From contig JAKULF010000004.1 in the NCBI GenBank assembly GCA_022661535.1, positions 1,922,001 through 1,986,000 on the forward strand: a stretch of DNA of 64,000 nt, given 5' to 3'. This document shows positions 48,740 through 61,485 of this stretch, piece after piece. Position numbers and translations under genes: made by a program. Positions within the stretch are counted from its first letter, which is position 1; each line of letters begins with the position of its first letter. Origin of the DNA: Eutypa lata (taxonomy: Eukaryota > Ascomycota > Sordariomycetes > Xylariales > Diatrypaceae). Under the pieces are notes generated by a model. That model was not told where the DNA came from, did no database searches, and saw only the letters and a list, made by a program, of their open reading frames with translations.

Positions 48740-51202
48740 ATGCCGCAGGACAATTTAATATCCCAATCCTTCACCAGATTTTTAAGGAAGGTTTCGAAAC
48801 TCAAGTGTCCTGTCTGTGAAGAAGAGTTTCCTGATACTGAGGAACGCATAAAATCCCATTTGCAGCAGAGCCATCCAGATCTTCTAGCTGCAAGCGATTT
48901 CAGCACTCTTCTCCAGAGAATTAGAAAAGGGTCATGGGGGGCAGAGTCCAAAGAGTCAGCCTTGTCTTATAGTCAGTCCATATTGTTCGTTGACGTTACT
49001 AATTGGTCCAATGTAGATTACAAGGAGAACAATCCGTCCCGCCTGGCTCCTCCGAGGCAGTCCCTTCAGTAGTTGTTGAACCTGGCCATGGAGATGTGTC
49101 TTCCCCCAGAGATGATGAGTCGGGTTTTTACTCGAATCAAAGATTTAAGTCCCCTGGAGCACGGCCTAGGAGTTCAAGCCCACTGAGACGTTCACGGGTC
49201 CAGCAAGACCCAGATTTTCGGAGATCCCCGCAAGCTGGCGGTAGGCTTTGGACCCCAGGCGATGGCGTCTCACCACAGTCGCCGACGCAGAAGTCCACGA
49301 GGCAGAGATTTCAGAGTAGACTTCAGACACTTCAGACAACGCCTACTGAGCCTGAAGCTCCCTTAGCCGAAAGCGAGACTAGCAAACTCATCAAACAGCC
49401 AGAAACACGTCCCATTAGTCAAGAACAGCTAGTGACCGAAGTAAAGGGTATCTATGCCGGCCTGGTTATGGTTGAATCCAAGTGCATTGAGGTTGACAAT
49501 GCTCAGTCGTCACAGACTGGCGCCCAACAACTAAACAATGAACAGTGGCAAGCTTTGATAGCGTTGCATCGGACGCTTTTACATGAACACCATGACTTCT
49601 TCCTCGCATCTCAACACCCCTCGGCTAGTCCGGCTCTGAAGAGGCTGGCTTCTAAATATGCGATGCCGGCTCGCATGTGGCGTCACGGAATTCATTCTTT
49701 TCTAGAGTTATTACGCCATCGGCTTCCTGATTCATTAGAACACATGCTCACTTTCATTTACTTAGCCTATTCCATGATGGCATTATTATTTGAGACAGTA
49801 CCTACATTTGAAGATACGTGGATTGAGTGCTTGGGAGATTTAGGAAGATATAGGTATGCTCGGGTGACCGCGCAACGTCGTAAATAGCTAACCTCTCGGG
49901 ATAGAATGGCAATCGAGGATGACGATATACGTGACAGAGATACGTGGACTTCTGTGTCACGCCTCTGGTATTCGAAAGCTTCAGACAAAGCACCAACTAC
50001 TGGACGCCTTTATCATCATTTAGCCATATTAGCCAGGCCAAATGCTCTCCAGCAGCTTTTCTACTATACGAAGTCTCTCTGTGTCCCGATCCCCTTCGCT
50101 TCGGCACGGGATTCTATTATGACATTGTTTGACCCGATTCTCAAAGCACCGAATACCCAGAACACTCGTCTGATTCCCATTGATGCCGCCTTTGTCAAGT
50201 CACATGGTATTCTCTTTAGCGGCCGCTCACTGGAGCAATTCGATTCTACCGTGGAGGAGTTCGTCTCCAAACTGGACAGACATATCAACCACTCAGCAAG
50301 GAAATGGATGGAGACGGGGTAATGTCCACCATCCCCAATTTGTTGTTTCACCGTGTTGACAGTTTCTTAGATACTATATCTCCATCTCGATCTGTTGTGG
50401 TCTGTTATCCTATGGTAAGGAGGATAATGAGATACGCACGGCGATTAACCCTCAGAGTTCAGACGAGGCAACGGAAATGGTTGTGGATACCACCAATTCT
50501 ACAGGAATGAAATCCGAGAAGTCGTTCGCGGCAGCATCGCGCCTCGCGTGGGGCACGTGTGTGGTGGTCTTCCGCCGTATTGGGGACAATAATGTCCTAC
50601 CCTTCGTACATGCAATCATGGTATTCGTCTTCCACCTGACGCATTTCCCCAATGCCATCTCACTTGTCGATGATGATATTCCATGGGAATTATTATCTGT
50701 CCTGCTCAACTCGTTGCTACAGTCGTACCGAGAATACGACCGGATTCATAGTGATGATTTCCCTAGGCCAGATAAGGAAGTTGCACCTAGGCCTTTGCCC
50801 GAGGACTTCGCAATGAAGGGTCTAGTATGGGTAGACAAATATTTCCCAAATGACTGGTTCTCGAACGATAAGATTGATGACGACGAGAAGTACTTCGAGA
50901 TGGCATCAATGAGCGAAGAGCGGAAAGAGAGGATTTTATGGCTTGGGTGTCAGGTTGCTAGGCATGGCAAATGGCTCGTTTACGATGACAAGCTCCATCA
51001 ATTCCAAGTTGGGGACAAGTATCAAAGAAAGACAGACGACAGCGACACATTGAATGCTTTGGACCTTGACGACTCGATGTCAGGGGTATCAACCGTTGGA
51101 TCAGGACAAACATCTATCAAGGTCGCCAAGGGAGATAGTGATATGATGGACGTAGATACAGACGACCAAGTTCCATCAGGTACATATTATCTTCGACAGT
51201 GA
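48740..51202 (+). CDS. C2H2-finger and Est1-type DNA/RNA-binding domain protein
   Basis: Four exons: 48740-48954, 49017-49853, 49905-50318 and 50371-51202, about 765 aa. Introns 2 and 3 are clear (GTATGC...GATAG; GTAATG...CTTAG, joining METG to YYISIS). Intron 1 ends at AATGTAG after a TTACTAAT branch site; its donor is uncertain (GTCAGC at 48955 keeps the frame). The N-terminus has a C2H2-like finger, C23-x2-C26-x13-H40-x4-H45 (KLKCPVCEEEFPDTEERIKS). A Ser/Arg/Pro-rich linker follows, then from about residue 212 an Est1/SMG7-like helical region: VTEVKGIYAGLVMVESKCIE, WQALIALHRTLLHEHHDFFL, LGDLGRYR, WYSKASDKAPTTGRLYHHLA, ILARPNALQQLFYYTKSLCV. Est1/SMG5-7 relatives act in telomerase recruitment or nonsense-mediated decay. 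The finger-plus-Est1 layout resembles an uncharacterised fungal group, so the role is open. Confidence 0.85.
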
Positions 51203-52723
51203 TTTTAATCACTCTATTGGAACTACGTAAGTTTATCCGTACATATTTCATTTCTCCTTTAATTGTGTAGTCCTCTTACTCTTCTCCTTTTGATCACAAG
51301 TGGTTGACTTATGATTTATTGTTTAGTGCCTCATCCACGTTGTGGCTATCAGAAACTTGAACTGCCGCCAGAAGGTGATACCATCGAAGGTTAGCATCAG
51401 CTACTCATTGCAAAAAGCAATAGCTAAGAGTCCCCATGGCTTCAGCAGACCAAAGAATATCTATATTCTGGTCACTCCTACTATGAGGCTAGGGTAGGCA
51501 TAGGCCTGTCGGTATTAGATGCTAGCCCCTCCCTCTTACATGGTCGCAAAGCTCAGATTGATATCGTCTGCGACCATTGTTGCCTCTTCGGGGAGAACCA
51601 AGATGAAGATTGACAAAAACGCCTCACACGACATACTTTCGACTTAGGTCTCCTGAAAAGATCTGATTTCTACGATCATATGGGGCGCACTAAGTAGGCA
51701 TCCAATTGCCTGCCTATCGCGCTCATCACCAAGCCTAACTCCAACTGGACGTGGGGTTGCGTTACATCACTGGGTACCCACGTCTTGATTGGTGGCCTGT
51801 AATCATCAAGTGGGGTCAGAAGACTTGAAGAAGGCAACATTAGGCAACCACCAGAAATGGCCGCTACAACAATGGCTAAACTCTACTGGAGAGTCAATAT
51901 TCATCCAAGAAGCGCATGCCACTTGGATGGCCCTATCGGGAAAGAAAGCAAGCAAACGGTGCTGCTAAATGTGTCAAACTTGGAGTGGTCTGACAGACCT
52001 CAAAAGCACCTACTATCAATTTAAGGTGCTGAGTATAGCAATGGAACAGTCAGCACGTGACCCCCCTTAAACGCAAACTATTGCCCATGTATAATGGGCA
52101 TTGGGGGTCTTTGAGTATATGAGTAGAGAAGTGGAGCTTCATCATGATGGGCGTTCAGGCCGGATTAGAAGGGATATGGCGCCTGGCGTTGAGCTGAGCT
52201 GAGCTGGGCAAGGCTCTCGTGTTTTCTTTGTACAAGTAGCCTTTACCTCTAATTGGTAATAATGATTCTTATCTATTGTGTGTTACAAATGAGTCTCGGT
52301 TTTTATGACAGCCTCACCCACACCTCCTCAGAATGAGGCGGATAAGGCAGCGTGTCTTGTGTATCAACTAGACGTTAATTCATTTTCCGAAGCACCATCC
52401 GTCTCTAAAAGAAGCCAAAGTTTACAACCAAGGTGGTAGTTACGAGATAGGTGCGATGGCGAGACAAGGCAAAGGTCTGGACCCTACATTGGGGACCACT
52501 TACCACCTATGTAGATACATCATAGACAACCCCTCTTCCCCCACCCCTGAGAACCTATCTGGCTACAGTATCATAGTATCCTACCCCAGACAGTAGACAG
52601 AGCCTGCTTCTTCTTCGTCTTAAATTACGTGACAATTGCTCACTTTTTATATTAATTGGTAATTTGGACAGGTGCATTTCAGACCCCATTTTAAGGTTCG
52701 AGGTTCTCTCCAACGGGTGTCTA

Positions 52724-52743
52724 CATTCATTCATTCATTCATT
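52724..52743 (+). repeat. (CATT)5 microsatellite
   Basis: Five perfect CATT units. Confidence 0.92.
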
Positions 52744-53459
52744 TTGCAATTGATCAATCAGTACTCACTTTTCTGTCGAAGAAAACGGTAGGTCGTCGTT
52801 CTTTAATAGTCCTAAAAGTAGTTGACGATATACATAAAGTACCTATGCCCGGCCGGCTAGCAAGCCGAGCGGGGTTAAATGTCTCGAAACGTGGCAGGTT
52901 TTGGTTCCATCCGGGCCTACGGTATGGTATGGTATGATGATATGGTTGCTGCAACGAGAAGAAAGGGGTGGGTTAACGTAAAGCCATATACGTATACATA
53001 TGCGGCCTGCATGATGGATGCACTCAGAATGGAGAGGTATTCCAATATCAATCACCACTGTGGTGATAACTATGTAATGTATATGGGGAGAGGTCATATC
53101 ACCCGAGGGCTTTGACTGTGGGTGGGTGGTATGAAGGACATAAAATGCTGTTAACAACAACAAACGTGCAGTGCAGCAACGGGGCAAGTAACCGAACGCG
53201 CAATAGGACGACGACAACATAGGGGCTTAGAAATACCGCAGTGTCCGAGTGTTAGGCTGCCCTACCTAACTACGCACTCAGCATACGTACGTACTTACAT
53301 ACATTAGAAATAATGGAATTGGTAAACTTTATCAATCATGCCCTCGGTTTTATCCAACATCTAAGAATCCTGAACGTGTGTGGATCATGGATACTAAGTA
53401 CGTAGGCAAGGAGGTACATGTAGTTATGTCCGTGTCTAGAGTATATGTGAGAGATGTAC

Positions 53460-53515
53460 TCTAATTGCCTACCAGCCTACCTACCTATGTACTTAACATA
53501 CCTACCTCTTACATA
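53460..53515. repeat. Cluster of TACCTACC/TACATAC words
   Basis: Several CCTACC units (GCCTACCAGCCTACCTACC, then CATACCTACCTC) packed within about 55 bp. It is the densest example of a motif that recurs in most spacers of this window. Confidence 0.75.
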
Positions 53516-55212
53516 GAGCATAGGAGGTAGTACACTATGGTCGGTAGGGGTTAATTGGAGAGATCACATTGCCCTATTAGGGGCTTGTTGATCCATTCTT
53601 AGCGAAGGCTCTTAGTTACCCCACCTCTCTGGTTAGTTCGGTGAGCGCGCCAAAAAGAGCCACCGGAGGAATTGACGAGCTCGACCTAACTAATGACCAG
53701 TTAAAACAAGTTGCGCCTTCGGCGGCACGGCAACACAAATGTCAGATCTCACTCCTTCATAAAAGGGTCAGCGCCGCTTTATTACCTTGCATGCTTATGA
53801 TGTTCCGGGGTGGCTTCTCGGACATCATGTTCGTTACGCGCTTTGCGTTTCTCTTCTCCCCTGCTGCTATGCATGTATGTATATATATGTATGCACGTAT
53901 GGGTATGCAAGTAGACAATGAAATTGCACGTCACTGTGCACCAACATGCCTTAACTATTAACTACCTGGAAAGTATGTAGAGACAAGGAGGTTGGTCATA
54001 CGTACTCCGGGTAGGCCGGTTGAACTTCTTCGCTAAAAAGGTTGCCTATCCAAGAAGGTGCTGACGAACCGGTCGTACTAATGTTACATTGACCGGTCTT
54101 CCGATCTGCCTACCTACCTAGTTGACCTATTATGGCCCGAACCGCATGCAAGTAATAAGAAGTGCAAAAAGGGTGCAGTTATATACCTGGGTAAGGTAGG
54201 TAGGCAGGTAAAGCTTTAGTCCAGTTGCCTTGCCAGTTAGCAGACGACGTGCATATGGACTGTTATTGTTCTGTTCCGTCGATGCCTGCGTTGTGATGTT
54301 TATCGTATGCATGTGGTTATCGGCCTTGTTGGAGGTTGATGTAACGTCAAGAATACATAGTGAAGAAGGCTGTTGCAAAGTGTGAAGGGAACCTGGGGAA
54401 CTACGTGTATATACATATGGTTTCGCAACATACACGTGCGTGCGGCTGGCTGACAAGAACGTGGCCAGGCCCTGGTTTTCGTGTTGGTGTCAGACCTCTG
54501 ACTAGGCCCTGCAACCTAGTTGGTGCAAGTCTCCGAAGATGTTGTGCAGGGGGCCGGGGGGGCTTTCGGTGAGTGGTAAACATAGTGCAAGAAAGGTTTA
54601 CACCGAAATCGGAATATGACCGACCACAAGGCTGAGATGAAACTCCCTTCCCTTATCTCCAAGAGAGAGTGAATAGATGTAGGCGTCAATAAAAGGCAGC
54701 CGAGGCTGCCTAGGTAGAAATTCGATTGCCTGGTCGCCTTGTTTGAAAGTGGTCGGCTCCCTACGACTAGGCCTGAAACCCTACGTCAGCTCAATCCCAA
54801 GGCGATAGACAGAAAAGAGACAAAGAGAGATAACAGAAGGGACCTCCCTGGTGTATCGGGCACCGAGTATACCAAACTTGCTAAACCAGAGGAAGGGTAA
54901 CAGCAGGCATGGAGAAAGTCCTACATGCGCCATGGCGTTTCTTGCCTAGGTATATCACTTTCAGATCAAGGCTGTGAGGCACGCATCTCCCATCTAATCT
55001 TGCACATCTGTGGAAGAAAGGAGAAGGGGAAAAAAGAAGGTAAACATTGTTCTGTGAATAGAGGACATGGGCGTTCTCTAACTATACGATGGATGAGAGA
55101 CGAAGAAAAATGTCGGTGTGCGAAGAGGCAGAAGAGCATGGTAATCAATCCTTCTCGATATGCCGTGCCATGCGATCGATTGCTACGACTCAGGCGAGGC
55201 GGCCAAGTAGTA

Positions 55213-55237
55213 GTAAGTAAGTAGGTAAGTAGGTAAG
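55213..55237 (+). repeat. Degenerate (GTAA/GTAG) tetranucleotide repeat
   Basis: Six tandem units alternating GTAA and GTAG. Confidence 0.85.
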
Positions 55238-55653
55238 AATGATCTTAGGTGATCCGGCAGAAGCCTGAAGGATCGCTCCTAAGGTTCCTCGCAGGAGACA
55301 TCGACATGGGGTCGTTTTCTTTGCTGACTGACTCAATGCTTCCTTAGGGAGAAATTTTCAATTGATTTGAAAACCGAAAGACGCTCGAGCAAAAGCTTTG
55401 TCGGCATTGCGATTTTTGTGCCTTTGGATGCTATTGCGAAACCTTTAGTTAGGGGGGCGGCGTAGATGGTAGTGGTGATGATATTGGCTGGCTTGCAGTC
55501 CTTTAAGCCAACAGGGACCAAAAATAATTAAGAAAAATAGAGCGCAATATGATGTGTGCTCCTTTTTGTTGAATTTGAAACCCTGATATAATATGTTAGT
55601 ATTGAACTTATATAAGGTTGATTTCATCTAGATATGGCACCTATGAAATGAGA

Positions 55654-55669
55654 GTGTGTGTGTGTGTGT
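55654..55669 (+). repeat. (GT)8 microsatellite
   Basis: Eight perfect GT dinucleotides. Confidence 0.92.
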
Positions 55670-56334
55670 CTGTGTTCAGCGTACCATATTGCACCCTTTC
55701 ATTTGTGATCGACAACAGTATTTTTTTAGCCGTGACATACGGTAATAGTAATGAAATTCATCGTTGGTCTGTATGCTCCTGTTATTAAGTGTCGCCCCGA
55801 ATGTCTTCTTGTCTTGTTATGCGTTTGGTGTTGCAGAGAAGACTAGATGTCACTGCTCTTTGGCCGTAGAACCTGGGTAAGGAACTGACGGAAAGAGGGA
55901 GAAAGGAAGAAATATAGGATAATACCGCCATGGGGGTACTGTTTAACCTAAATATACCAAAGATTTGCTGGGTGCAGGAATCAATTGGGTAGGAATTGGG
56001 TTGGTACCTAGGCATATTCGGATAACTAAAGTTTGAAGTTGGGCATCCATCTGACCTCCCGTGCAAACTAGAATACGATATTTATTCGGTGATATATTCG
56101 CTAGCGTCATTAGTCACATTACACCACCAGATAATAAGTACTTAGCACAATCCGAAATCCACAGCATAATGTCTGCCTGGAATTGGGATGATGGAGCTCG
56201 CTGTCCTTTGATATGCCATCCAGGTTATGCGTTCAGGACATAGGAACATAATACCAAACTATGATAAATAATACCATGACGAAGTCTATATGTATTGATT
56301 GTTTAATATATCAATATGCAGTGGTGTGCTGTCC

Positions 56335-56360
56335 CAAGTTGCGTCGTAGTCTGCAACTTG
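56335..56360. repeat. 8-bp inverted repeat
   Basis: CAAGTTGC (56335-56342) and GCAACTTG (56353-56360) around a 10-nt loop. Short enough to be chance. Confidence 0.6.
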
Positions 56361-59300
56361 AGTTACCTTTGGAGACCCCTTATAGCGGTGGGGACCGAAA
56401 AGGGGTAAAGTGCGAACCTTGACTATATATGCGAAATACTGGCCAGAAATCAAGTAAACTTATTGGAATCTTGTATACCTGTTTCAGTAAGCAATTGATT
56501 TTCTTTTAGAAGGCTATGAATCAAGTTCTAGTTAAGTAGATGTGAGTTTTCCTCATTAAACATATTATGACATTATGATCATAGCCAAACTTATAGTCCC
56601 TAAAGCAATAGAACCACAGGCTATAACTTGAAACGTCCATGTATAATTAAATAGTATAAATCTTAATGAATAGGAGCTTATTCTAATACCACCTATATAA
56701 TTGACGATCGTGGGAATGCTCGGAAAACTGCCATCCGAAGATACTAGTGCATTTGATTTTTCTCCGCATTAGGCATGAAGAACCGAGGTATATTGGTATA
56801 CTGGTCTATTAGAACATCTTGGAAACGGGGTCGAGATCAATCGGTACCGGTTTCACTGGCCGGACTTTTTTTTCTTCTTTTCCTCTGCCGCCATACGCAG
56901 TCTTGCGGCTCTGCGGTGAACACCGGGACTTGGACTCCCTTCGGGATCTAATGTGACCCCACAGAGACGGCAATGCAGTAGCTAAGTCAGCGCTACATGC
57001 TACGCGGAATTGCTGGCATTAGCGGCCTTCAGGGGGGGTTATGGGGTAGTCATCGTACAATACTTCGTAATGGCGGCCAGTAATCGGCGGCGCGCTGTAA
57101 AAGATTTGTGGGGGGCTTTCGATAGTGCGTTGCCAGGGCTTGTTACTTGCAGCTAACCGGCGACACGACCTCCTTCGTCATTGGCCAATTGGTCAACACA
57201 TCACCATCGTACCGCATCTTGATATTAACTACACATGTTTTTTCTTTCTTTACCACGTTGGTTCTATAGTCAAAGTTCATGTGATGAGTGTTTCGACTAT
57301 CCCTGCTATGATTGCGGAACCAACCCGCATCTCTGAGAGCGGCAAGTCTAAACTATCGTGCAGCTTCCCCATACAAATGATATATAACTAGGAGGCGGTT
57401 CCATTCGGTCGAATGAAGTCTGTGTATCGCCGAATAATTACTGGAACGGTTACTAGAGGAGCCTCAATGGATGTATGTATGTATAGGTAGTAAAGTGGCA
57501 GAGTGCTATCTAATCTGTGGCTAGGATATAACACCAGTCACGATGTTACACAGTAGCGTCGGTAATATGCACGCAGGCTCAAGGAGACACGATGCTCTGC
57601 CTTTTCGAGGAGGGCGTCCATGCAAGTTACCCTTTTCGTAAGTAGAAGAGCAAACTTTGATATCGTGCTTTACCCTTTTGGGAGAGGGTGTTGTGAAGAA
57701 TGGTCATATGGAATGTGGATGATCGTACGTAGGCCTCCGCGGCACCATTGCACACGGGTGGAGTTCCGATGCTTGATCGAAGTAGATAGATGTTCTATCT
57801 TTAACATCTACGTCCTCTTACTGGCAACAATCCTAATGCTGTTACTTAATAAGGCGCCTAGTATTAGCTGGCATGTGGCACAATTCCGATGCCGTTGTCA
57901 TGTAAGTATGCACTTCACATACTAACTAATAAGCGTCGCATATGTAGGTTGGTTGGTATGCTTATCCCTTTTTTTTTTTAGCGAGCCTGCTCTCAGCGAC
58001 TGCGACGTAGCGTGACCTACCATTTCCCTCTCATCCAATTAAAAAAACTTTACTCTTCCAACATCTAAGGTGGCGCTGATTGTTATTTCATATCTCATTC
58101 CTTCCTATGAAAAATTCTCATTGTTGGTCGGTCCCGGTTGGCTTCGAAACGAGGTTCTTCGGAATGAGGATGGTGTTTGCCTCGTTCCGAGCTACGTAAG
58201 TAAACCCAAAACAGGACAGTGTTAAAGCACTGTTAGGTACAAAGGAAAATTACTGGACTTCATCGAACCCGAGCTGGCGGTAGCTACTAAGCTAGGGCGC
58301 GGCCAAGGGGGATCTCAGCTTGCATGAACTACTCCGCTATCGAGACCCCTGAGTGGTAGACTAGAAGCTCCGTAAGACGTCCAGAAGCAAGGGAGGGACC
58401 CCTTCCTACTGGCTTACCGAATGGTTGTTTGTCTAGAGGTGGCGGCTGACATTCTCGACATGATCCTATGGTTACCTAGAGATGGACCCCTACGCGCACG
58501 CGTTTGAGGCTCTTGTCATGATATGTAGTCCTAGTGTCCGACGTCACACCCTCCCCTTTAAAGCGCTTTTCACGTCCTCGGCATAGTAGCCAGACCGAGA
58601 TCCATGTCTTCCCCCTCTCGGTAAGAATGTAGTAACACAAGGACGCCGGCAACTCCTCGGTCAACGTCACGGGAACACCCTCATACCTAAGGCCCGGTTT
58701 TGACTAGGGAGATGAAAGTCGGCTAGCCGACTACCGGTGGCAGATGTCGACCGGCCCCCCATCGGTCCCGACTCCATCTGATCGGGGAGGCTTAGATAGA
58801 TGTACATTATACCCCCTTACTTGATCCGTGATCATACCTGTACCTATATCTACTAGCAAATTTGCCAGTAAGCAAAGATGTAACTGCATACCCGGTGGTT
58901 CGGGATGGCCCCGTTTTTTATTTGGGTTGGCCATTAGAGCAAGGTAAACACTTGTTATGTTCAGGGGCTTACAGCGGTGTGCTTGCCCAGGCAAGGCTGG
59001 TAAAATTTTACCCTCCTCCTGTATTACATAGGATCATAACTTTGAGGTTGAATATATCTCCAGTCATCACTGGGTCACCACCAAAGCCTCAAAATATCAA
59101 TAAAAATCTGGTTCTTCTATTAAGAATCATTGGTCTTAAACCTAGCGACATCTACCTCCTATTATGACTCCTAGCGGTGCCTAACATGATGCATAACTGA
59201 ACTTAAGAAGGAACTAAATATGTAGCTCGATAACACTCCACCGATACGCGACCAACGCAAGCATGGCATCTATCGATATACGATAAAATACATAAACACG

Positions 59301-60011
59301 GCGAACCAGACCACTACACCATCGTGAACAGACTGTCGAACTTTCCCAAACCTACGAACTCTTCAACCTAGCGACAATAGGAGATCCTCGTCATGCCTTA
59401 GCCTCTTACCACCATCGGCAGTCAGGAATAGACGTGCCAAGGTCGGACTTGACTCTACGACAAGCCTCTCCTGAAAGCACTACCGAAGTTACGCGAAGAC
59501 AAGTCTTCATCGGGCCAACAGACTCAAAGCTAACGAGCACTTCGACGCGATACATCACATCTACAAACCGAACATGAGCCTAGATAACACGGGAATGCCA
59601 AACGAACCACCGTATATTGTCCCTACGTGCTCTAGGCGATCTCTGATCGACGACGCTGGGTGAAGCCGGATACCTACGATAGCTATGCTGACGACGCGCT
59701 TCGAACCGATGAAGTGCGTGGCTTGGGAGACATAGCTTGACTGTGATAGTACTACGATACAGAGTTGAGTTCCTAACCCCCTAGACACTTTCGCGCCTAA
59801 GAGTCTGCAGTCTTCTTCCGTCACGCCCCCTTAGTATAGTTAAACTCACAGAAGCTCAACTCGTGATGATAGATTCACACGTCAATACAAAACGAAAGAA
59901 GCCGTGCCTAAATCCCCCTTTTGCAATAGCCGCCTTTCATCATCATAGACGATACCTACCGTCGTACGACACCCGACTCTCAGCTGATCTACCGCCGTCC
60001 TCTCGTTCGTA

Positions 60012-60029
60012 GCGAGTGATCGCACTCGC
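60012..60029. repeat. 7-bp perfect hairpin
   Basis: GCGAGTG and CACTCGC around an ATCG loop. Short; recorded for completeness. Confidence 0.6.
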
Positions 60030-61259
60030 CTCCGAGATGTGCTGCCCCCGGGTTCTTTAACCGATTCGACGAATAATACATCGGGTCTAAATTATGCAGG
60101 CGCCTTAAAGCCACTAGGGATAGTATTGATCTCGCACTAGTTGACTTCGGCGCTACACCCCACCACGATCTTTCAGTTGATCTAGACACCAACCCAAGCA
60201 AGCATCTCGCTTAGCCCAACACCATCTCCATGTGAAATGACATACCTAGACGGACAACATGTAGGAGAAGATGGTCTAGGTGGTCTCGGGGGTTGTTTAT
60301 CCAAAGCTGTGGCGAGTTTTCAAGAAAAGGGGGTTAAAGAGTGGAACGCTCCTGGTACACCAGGACACCTCCGGCCATAGGTTAATGACTCCATTGGAGA
60401 GTGTAACCAGCACTACGAATATAGTGCTCTATTGTTTACAGGTAGATGGATATCGTGCACCAATGGCTTCCCTTGTGCCTGTCCACGATGCGTGATGATG
60501 GAGGGATAGACGACTACGGACTCGGGTTTTACGCGTAATATCACCACTGCATGACACGTAGTAAATACCTACATGAACAAATGTGGGTTACGTTCGCAAA
60601 GTATCTCCTCACTCGCAGAACCAACCACCAGTGTCCTAGCCCATCACGACGCACATAGGGCAGCTTGAACCTAGATCTCCGGAATAGTAGCTAGTTGATG
60701 GCAGCAGCTATGTAATTGTGGTGAGACAGAACGGGTTATCGACTAACCTCGTTTGAAATCCAGAATGCTGGTATTCTGTCCGTGGAACCTTGGTCAAAAG
60801 ATACTGTGATCTCGTAAGCTTAACAGAGGCCACGACCTAAGGATAGTCATTCCCCTTATCTGTGATGAAGAGTATACCATACCTTAGTGTGGACCCAATA
60901 GGGGATGTTTAATATAGTGCCAGTCGTATTCCTGAGCTCGCGATCCCCGCTGCAAGCAGCCCGTGATGGAGTTCGTGACTTGGATGTGACTTGGAGGTCT
61001 TGGCCGTTCCTGAAGGGAGATTCTCGCTGAAATAAAGACAGGCCATCTACACGCACGACATAACGAATATCAGTAGAATGATATCTACCCGTGATACCCC
61101 CTGTGACTTCGATTTTGCCGACGAGATGTTACGTGTCCACGATCCCCGGAATAGTCCCGCATTACGGTAACTTCAGGGAACAGGTCACATCGTCCTCTGA
61201 GGACATACATCACAGCAATGTCTCAGAATCCCGGTCCATAGAATTGAGTGAGAGCGAGC

Positions 61260-61281
61260 GGGCGGGCGGGCGGGCGGGCGG
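61260..61281 (+). repeat. (GGGC)n microsatellite
   Basis: About five tandem GGGC units, strongly G-rich, followed by other simple repeats within 230 bp. Confidence 0.9.
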
Positions 61282-61380
61282 TCAGCTCGGCAAGGATTGC
61301 CGGGGGAATTTCACACGACGACCGTCCAATTCCGATCTGATAAGGGGAAGCGAGAGACGCGCCGTCCGTCTATCTTGTTG

Positions 61381-61408
61381 ATTATTATTATAATTATTAT
61401 TATTATTT
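61381..61408 (+). repeat. (ATT)n microsatellite
   Basis: Interrupted ATT/TTA trinucleotide run of 28 bp, followed by a T-rich stretch. Confidence 0.9.
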
Positions 61409-61465
61409 CTTTTTTTGAAGGGTGGACAGACTGGGTTTTTGCCCAATCAAAGATCCCGATCTCGA

Positions 61466-61485
61466 GACCAGACCAGACCAGACCA
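61466..61485 (+). repeat. (GACCA)4 microsatellite
   Basis: Four perfect GACCA units plus a partial GACT. Confidence 0.92.

Noticed and set aside
59296..59574. 93-codon stop-free plus-strand stretch without ATG (possible retroelement relic)
   Set aside because: The translation matches no reverse transcriptase, integrase, protease or gag motif; a length like this occurs by chance in mid-GC DNA.
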